A stretch of 64,000 nucleotides of DNA from Icerya purchasi. Its lineage: Eukaryota > Arthropoda > Insecta > Hemiptera > Monophlebidae. Numbering within the stretch: position 1 is the stretch's first letter; every line of letters begins with the position of its first letter. Positions 58,401 to 64,000 of the stretch are shown in pieces. The stretch lies in assembly GCA_039619475.1 (NCBI GenBank), contig CM077115.1:555170826-555234825 (forward strand), in the 5' to 3' direction. The notes under the pieces were generated by a model. The model was not told where the DNA came from, made no database searches, and worked only from the letters and a program-made list of their open reading frames with translations. Both the position numbers and the translations under genes were made by a program.

Positions 58401-61187
58401 TAGTAAACGGGCTTTTAGGCATTTTTCTAAATACGCTACTGCAAGGATCCTAGTTCGAGTTTTAAATCAATGACTCTTAACTTTCGGAAAGTAAATAATT
58501 TTTGATTTTACGAATAATAGTATGACAAATTTATACAGAACCGAGGAATTGAACAAATTACACGCAAAAAGTAAACACTTATCTACGTTTTATCTTTACT
58601 CACTGTGATCATCTTTTTATTTTATTACAAGAATATTAACATAAACTCGAAATTATTTCCACCGTTCACAACGCGATGTTTTTATAGTTCGGGCAGATAA
58701 GTGCAGTCTTAACTAACGCACTTTTGCCACATTTAACATATTCCTTTTTAAAAATTTCGTTTACGTTACAAAGAAAGAAAAAAAAAATCGTGTTTAACAT
58801 TTAATATATTTCGGTTAATTTTATTTTCCAAATGAACATTTTGGGAAAAATAATTTTGTCAATAAATATGCTTAAATTATATTTCAACAGGAGTAAAAAT
58901 AATAAAAAATAAATATCCAATACGCATTTATTTTTAATATTATCAAGAAGCATAACCTAATAAAAATTTTCTTCGGCGTTCTAATTACGTTTCATTTCAT
59001 TGAACGTTTGACAATATTTAACATTATGCTTTAAAACGAATCGGATTTTCAATATGTAACGAAGTCGCGTTGTATTAATAAACTTTGTATCGAAGGAACT
59101 TTGAAACACGAAAAAATGAATTACAAGTGAAAACTCAAATTTATTACACACAGGTACACATTAAAGAAGTTAAAAGCTATCACACTACAGTATTGTATTA
59201 AAGAAAACTACAATTGTACGAATAAAGTACATGCAGGATCAAAAAACAATTTAAAAAAAGTAGAAACACAAAACGTACACATAAAGTTATACGGAGAAAC
59301 AGTTAACGAAATCTCCTGCCTCTTTCTGCCTCGACCTTTTTATGTTCTTACCGAAAGTTTGATCTCGCATTTACCGACTATCACAGTCTTGGATTAGTAC
59401 GATCTCTCTCTCTAATTGTCTTTATTCGTGTGCCTACTTAAACTTCGGTTTAGCCCAAATGCATCCTCCTGTCGGGAAATATTATATAGGTTTCACATTA
59501 ACATGATCAGATCATTCTGTTCGTGACAAGTCACTTACCCGTTCAAACTACGGAAAACTAGGTTATTCGTTCTCTAAACGACATAAAAAGATTTCCAGGA
59601 AGGACTGCTAAATAGCAGCAGTACTTTGAAAATGTGCAGCAACGTTATTGTTGTGCATTTTAACTATATTATAATATAAATTAAGGCTCCTGGCGAAATA
59701 ATTTCAGTACTCATTTACGGATGTCAATTTGTGGTAATTCAGATAAAATATATTATTAAACTAAAAATCTAAATGGGAGTGACTCTTGTTCCAGGATACT
59801 AGAAATTCGATTTTTTTAATGATTGACGAATAATTAAATGAAATTATAAAAAATCGTCCCGGTTCAAAATAATAAAAAAAGAAACAAAAGAAAAACATTA
59901 AATGTATCCGGGAAAACCTGGAATAATTAAGATACGGAAAAAGATAAAAAATAGATTACTACACGTAGTATTATAAATTAACCAATATGAAAGGTACATA
60001 ACTGGTACAATTCTGAACAAAGAGTAAATGAAAAGATATATACACGTATTACGAAAGTTTCTGATACTTGCAACTTAGCAAATTTAATAACTTCGCCGGC
60101 TGACGACAAGTCCAATACAGGAAAGCATCTAACTTTGAATATAATCGTTCGTAAAATCAGATAAAATCACGGATCTAATATTTTTCCAAGAATCGATATG
60201 TGGTCGATAAAATCAATACTGTTATATTTTCACGTCGCTTTCTAACACCTAACGATTTATAATATGTTCGGGAATGTCAAACACCAATGTTCTACACATC
60301 TATAAAAATATATCCATTCTTCACTGAAATAAGGCGTGGTATTATTATGTACCACTCATCATTCAATACACGGACATCAGAGTACCCTAGCCATAATTAA
60401 TGATACGTATTATTTATTTTATTTAATTTTATAATTCATGTAAATTTAATATTATTAGGCGTTGTTTTTAACGGTCGACCGATATAGAAAGATTCGTGTA
60501 GACTAAATTAATACAATACACCAAAAAACTAACTTCACATTCTGATTTAATATTAATAATAATAATAATAATGGTAATTTTAATGAGAGATAAAATAAAT
60601 TTTGCGTCCGCGGATTTCGAGACTGTAGTGTGATATACTAAGGGCAAATAAACTAAACAAACGTTGTATTTGGCATCCTAGGTTATGATAAACATTAATA
60701 CATCAAGAGAATCGAACAGTAGTACGATATGCAATATATGTTTAATGCTTGTTAGAATTTCTTTGGTTGCTGTTATAGATAGAAAAACAAAAATACTGCT
60801 CATAAAAAAATAAAAAATATCCAAGCAAAAAAGAGAGGTTAGCACAAAAATAACAACTGATCTAATAAATTAGACAACGCGAAACCAAGAACAAATGTTA
60901 TTTATGATTGACGGTAATGGAGCATCTTATTTCAACAGGATCTGACTATTATGAATAGCTTATTATGCTGAGCCTTCCAAAAAGACGAAAAATAACCGCA
61001 TTATTCATCAAATGCGGTATGACTAATAAGATAGGCTTCCCCCGTTAGAGAAGTTTTACTGTAGGTAAAAGTTTAATAACATACATGTTATATAGAGAGC
61101 CGTTTGATTTTTTAATATAATTCATATCGGAGTGAGCTAGAGACATGTTTTAAATCGGTGTGTAATATTATCAATAAAGTAGCGTAC
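55445..61187 (-). other. intron between exons 2 and 3, largest in window
   Basis: About 5.7 kb with little recognisable content. The stretch at 56180-56830 has A-rich, Lys/Asn-type translated fragments that could be the N-terminal part of an old LINE, but no motif secures it. A TA repeat sits at 56306-56328. No host exon is needed here, because exons 2 and 3 join in frame, though a phase-neutral exon cannot be excluded. Confidence 0.45.
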
Positions 61188-61338
61188 CATATTTATGCGC
61201 AGGAGTTCTCAAAACCTTGTATAAAGATGAGGAAGTTCGTTCGACGCTGGGCTGCAGCAGCATAGCAGACTCATCGGTCACTTCGCATTCCTCGCATGAA
61301 GCGTCACCTTCACCGTCCAAGTTGATAAGCGTATTATC
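61188..61338 (-). CDS. tweek: tweek exon 2 of window
   Basis: Acceptor GCCTTAG and donor GTACGC bound a 151-nt exon open only in frame 0, reading DNTLINLDGEG, then EECEVTDESAMLLQ, and ending LRTPAHKY. It finishes in phase 1 and joins exon 3 as GCA (Ala). The acidic, Ser-rich sequence looks like a disordered linker between groove segments. Assigned to the gene by strand, splice sites and frame with exon 3 rather than by a remembered homologous block. Confidence 0.8.
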
Positions 61339-61388
61339 CTAAGGCAAGCAACAAAATACCAAACCCGACATTCTAAAGCCATAAATGG

Positions 61389-61563
61389 GAACCTGTTCAC
61401 ACGAGTTCCCATTTGATCGGTCTGTCCTCTTTGGCCGAGTAGTTGAACAAACCGTGATCTGCGCGAAAGTATTATTTACACGTTTCTCAATAATACGTTA
61501 AAACAAAATAGCACTAAGTACCCGTGTGCAAACCGTCAAATTAGAATGTGTGTGAACAGGACC
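61389..61563. mobile_element. 175-bp MITE with ~28-bp TIRs
   Basis: The left end reads gaacctgttcacacgagttc; the reversed right end reads ggtcctgttcacacacattc. Both continue to ATTTGA after a few mismatches. CCTGTTCACAC is exact in both. There is no coding sequence. The ends recall PIF/Harbinger-type elements, but the target duplication is unclear, so the superfamily is tentative. It lies 50 bp upstream of exon 2 in the transcript direction. Confidence 0.65.
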
Positions 61564-61640
61564 ACTCTCTACGTTTTATGCTACACAGCTAAAATGAGTT
61601 TACTTGTGACAGTTTCATACAGTTCCGTGATAAAGAACTG

Positions 61641-61735
61641 CACCATATACATATATACATATATACATATATATATATGTATATGTATATGTATATGTAT
61701 GTATTATGTATGTATATAATATAAATACACGTTAT
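61641..61735. repeat. compound TA/TATG microsatellite
   Basis: TATACA, TATATA, TATGTA and GTAT units in succession, likely to be length-polymorphic. Confidence 0.9.
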
Positions 61736-61990
61736 ATGTATTATTAATTTTCAAAATAGCCCAAATTGATGATTATTGTAAATTATATGATGGTAATTAG
61801 GCAAGTATAATTGTTATAACAAAGTATAAAAAATTCGCAAACAAATATGAGTGTACGTATTTATTAATCGAAGCTCGTTACAGTTAAACTACTAAGCCAG
61901 CGTTCTGTTACATTTTCAAAACAAAAATAATGCGCCTGTTGTTTTTGCGTTGGAGAAATCGTACACACAGACACAACGGTTCGGCCGTAC

Positions 61991-62027
61991 CTGAAGAATG
62001 AATAATTTTTCAGACACTCGCTTTTTC
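61991..62027 (-). CDS. candidate small tweek exon between exons 1 and 2
   Basis: A 37-nt stretch with a very good donor (CTTCAG then GTACGG) and a weak acceptor (ATATTTAAAG). If used, it reads KKRVSEKLFILQ and enters exon 2 in frame 0, as required. It needs a preceding phase-2 exon, which the 21-nt alternative form of exon 1 would supply and the 70-nt form would not. Offered only as a candidate to fill the frame gap. Confidence 0.3.
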
Positions 62028-63600
62028 CTTTAAATATTCTTTAATAATTGTTTTGCAATTCCGATTGAAGAATAAAATTATTTAGCTAAAAAATTCGAGA
62101 AACAGCATACAATATATTAAGGGATGACATGCGCTTCAGAAAGTTATATTCATCAGTTTGTGTAAGAATAATTTTTGTCTACTTCAGACATTTTATTTAA
62201 ATTGCCCGTGTATAGAAGTGAAAAAAAAAAAAAAAAAGGTACATTATCAATAAAGAAAAAAACATCTATGAAAAATAACTAAAAGGTTAAATAAACTGAG
62301 TAATTAGAAATTTTTGGGAAAAAAAGCACATAAAATACATATAATCGCTAGTAAGAGGGAGGCGAAAAAAGTTACTTTCCCATTGTTACGCGAAAATATA
62401 TTTATTAAAAACCGCGTGACGCAGAACAAGAAAAGCAAATCAGGCAGTGTGATAAAAATTTAGCAAAGATTTTCCGAGCAAGAGAGATCCGATAACGATC
62501 TGCCTTCTAATCTAAACTTTCGAACACTTTAAAGACCGCGGCATGTTATATTATTTCAAAAAAAAAATATACATAAAAAAAGTCGGCATAACATAGCTTA
62601 TTGTATTTTTCAGGTAGAATGTAAAATAAAGAAAAACCCGGTTAATTAAATATTTTCAGCTTTTCATTTTGATCATATTCCGACATAGAGTTTCTAGACG
62701 GACTGCAAAACTAAAAAAAAACCTAATCAATGATTTAGGAAAATCCTCGAGCTACACTGAACGTAGAACAAAATGTAGTTTAAGTATAATTACCGAGAAA
62801 CATATATATATATATATATATGTGCTAGTAAAAGCTTTCGTTCAGATGCAGAGCTAAATTTCGCAAAAAACTGAACCGCCAAAAGTGCTTTAATAAATAA
62901 TTTCAAACAAATCATGAGTTTTAAACGAATGCTCCTAAAACGAATAGATTTAGGAAAGCCGATGATAGAGTCGGCTGTACGCTCATTCAGGTAGAAAACA
63001 AAATAAAAAATACGGTTAATTTTCATGAAACTACATTTTGACAAAAATAATTAAAGGTTAAAGATTAAAATTTTTTAATTGATAAATAAAGTTTTCGTTA
63101 TAAATCGATCCATAATTACAGTTGAGTTTTCGAAATTTGCGTTTTGAGAGAAGCTTTCTTCTCAGTTTACTTCAGTCTTTCTTATTTATCCGCATCCAAG
63201 ATAAAACTCAGCCAAGAGTCACAACTTTGAACCCTTTCTAAAAATTAGGCGATTACGAGAACAATTTCTTTTTGACCAAATAGTTGAGGACAGAATGAAA
63301 TAATTTTTAATACAAAGAAAAGACAACATGATTTCTGAAGAGAAATATAATACAACGGTTATGTTTACTATTTTGTCAGGAACGTGTTATCTGAAAAAAT
63401 TTTTAAATTTCAGCGGTTTTTAACGTCAATTCCGTTCTCTCACTTGCGACTAAGTCGTCACAATTCTCACTCGTTCATCGAACAGCAACAGTCCGTGTCT
63501 ATAATTTCGATTACAATAGGAAAATAAAAAAAAAATTAAACAGCGACGAAATTAAGAAAATCTGCAAGCCTTTAATTGATCGAATAAAAAGAAGCGGTGG
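62028..63600 (-). other. intron between exons 1 and 2, unassigned part
   Basis: AT-rich, with a TA run at 62804-62822. The missing in-frame exon could lie here, but I could not identify it. Two open frames at 62669-63044 are created by the TA repeat. Confidence 0.45.
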
Positions 63601-63790
63601 TTATTAACCAATCATAACTTAGGTTCGATTTGGGATTTTCATATTTTATTTCTTTGTTCGTTTAAAATTGGTGTTTTTCCGTTTCTGTTGCGTCATTATT
63701 CTGTTTAGTTCTGATGATGAACAGAGTACCGCTGCTCGAAAAGCTAATGAATGACAACTGTAAGACGGTTTCAACCGGAAGTGGAGGAAT
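63600..63790 (+). mobile_element. Penelope-type terminus with hammerhead-like motif
   Basis: gttctgatgatgaacagagt followed by accgctgctcgaaaagct parallels the 45.82-kb hammerhead: CTGATGA core, stem II GAACAG/CTGCTC with one mismatch, and GAAA. After GAAA comes AGCT instead of CGTC, and stem I is not obvious, so this is a diverged or degenerate motif of another family. No Penelope coding sequence accompanies it. Confidence 0.5.
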
Positions 63791-63882
63791 AGTTAAACAT
63801 ACATCCTATACAAACAGTACAAAAAAGATGGCAGAAGTTTCTACTTTATTGTCGATTGAATTCTAAAAGAAAACATACGCAC

Positions 63883-63952
63883 CTTTCTCAATTCCGCTCA
63901 TATCAATAGAATTCTTACTATTTCTACTTACAACAAGTGTACCACTGTTCCC
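63883..63952 (-). CDS. tweek: tweek exon 1 of window
   Basis: A 70-nt exon between GTTTCAG and the donor GTGCGTATG. It is open only in frame 0, reading GNSGTLVVSRNSKNSIDMSG and ending in phase 1. The Ser/Asn-rich composition fits the low-complexity stretch encoded by exons 2-4. Exon 2 must start in phase 0, so the two do not join directly and an exon is missing between them. An internal perfect donor (GTT then GTAAGT) would give a 21-nt alternative in another frame. Confidence 0.55.
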
Positions 63953-64000
63953 CTGAAACAGCGTTTCCAAAATTAATCAGTCATCAGCCAAAGGATGCGA

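Larger units (their letters stand above)
903..63952 (-). other. tweek: BLTP1/KIAA1109 (tweek) ortholog, internal 29-exon segment
   Basis: The exons below encode a long stretch of the BLTP1 family (human KIAA1109, fly tweek, worm lpd-3, yeast Csf1). These proteins form a hydrophobic groove that carries lipids between membranes at ER contact sites; fly tweek is needed for synaptic vesicle recycling and phosphoinositide balance. Recognition rests on several blocks that match the human protein as I know it, in the same order: IDIPQHPVALHGMMTR, FEHSLTTDLLNHL, ATTPTNCAVRFETG, LFLQLTVEDMGICVPL, SLVSKGRF, RFADDFETSLDDWKP, VDIHLDVNIGKQLSALG, LGASYNTIEQE, RRDVIQKLRR, SPRVTF and NIDFELDVKVFINSGKCVLH. 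The N-terminal membrane anchor and the C-terminal domain are outside the window. No promoter, start codon or stop codon of the gene is present. Orthology is strong; lipid-transfer function is inferred from the family. Confidence 0.95.

Noticed and set aside
1..64000. CRISPR arrays, bacterial operons, riboswitches, phage or plasmid signals
   Set aside because: The sequence is eukaryotic: spliced exons throughout, no prokaryotic gene organisation, and no spaced direct-repeat array.

Overview
The window is eukaryotic, AT-rich and intron-rich, and almost certainly comes from an insect. The order is uncertain; the load of mariner, Jockey, Penelope and tRNA-SINE elements would fit a large-genome hemipteran or polyneopteran. 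It holds one host gene, read on the minus strand across the whole window. I assembled 29 internal coding exons (about 5.14 kb, about 1,714 codons), all bounded by AG/GT splice sites. Frame is continuous from exon 2 to exon 29. The protein is the insect ortholog of human KIAA1109/BLTP1 (Drosophila tweek, worm lpd-3), a giant bridge-like lipid-transfer protein of membrane contact sites. Only the middle third of the roughly 5,000-residue protein lies here; the 5' exons lie beyond position 64000 and the 3' exons beyond position 1. Exon numbers below run in the direction of transcription and are local to this window.

Everything else is intronic and mostly transposon-derived. From left to right: a decayed mariner with ~80-bp terminal inverted repeats (1.7-3.18 kb), a small MITE-like element (4.17-4.58 kb), an old RNase H-type LINE (4.9-6.77 kb), a 5'-truncated LINE tail (8.3-10.4 kb), SINE copies at 15.3, 24.0 and 51.05 kb, a second mariner with a duplicated 5' end (19.15-20.83 kb), a well-preserved 5'-truncated Jockey LINE with target-site duplication (24.5-26.55 kb), a decayed R2/R4-like LINE (29.8-30.9 kb), several I-clade LINE 3' ends (32.7, 41.2 and 47.8 kb), an inverted pair of Penelope-like elements (42.97-45.91 kb), a decayed Jockey LINE (52.87-54.92 kb), a 175-bp MITE (61.39 kb) and a Penelope-type terminus at 63.7 kb.

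The most notable structure is the Penelope pair in the intron between exons 5 and 6. Two copies stand head to head and form a 1,088-bp, nearly perfect inverted repeat around a 736-bp spacer. A single direct repeat flanks the whole unit, so it looks like one insertion. Each arm carries a complete-looking minimal hammerhead ribozyme: core, stems I and II, and a palindromic ACGU stem III. The host pre-mRNA should carry this hairpin.

Main gaps: exons 1 and 2 do not join in frame, so at least one exon between 61.34 and 63.88 kb is missing from the model. Element boundaries given as approximate come from reading alone.
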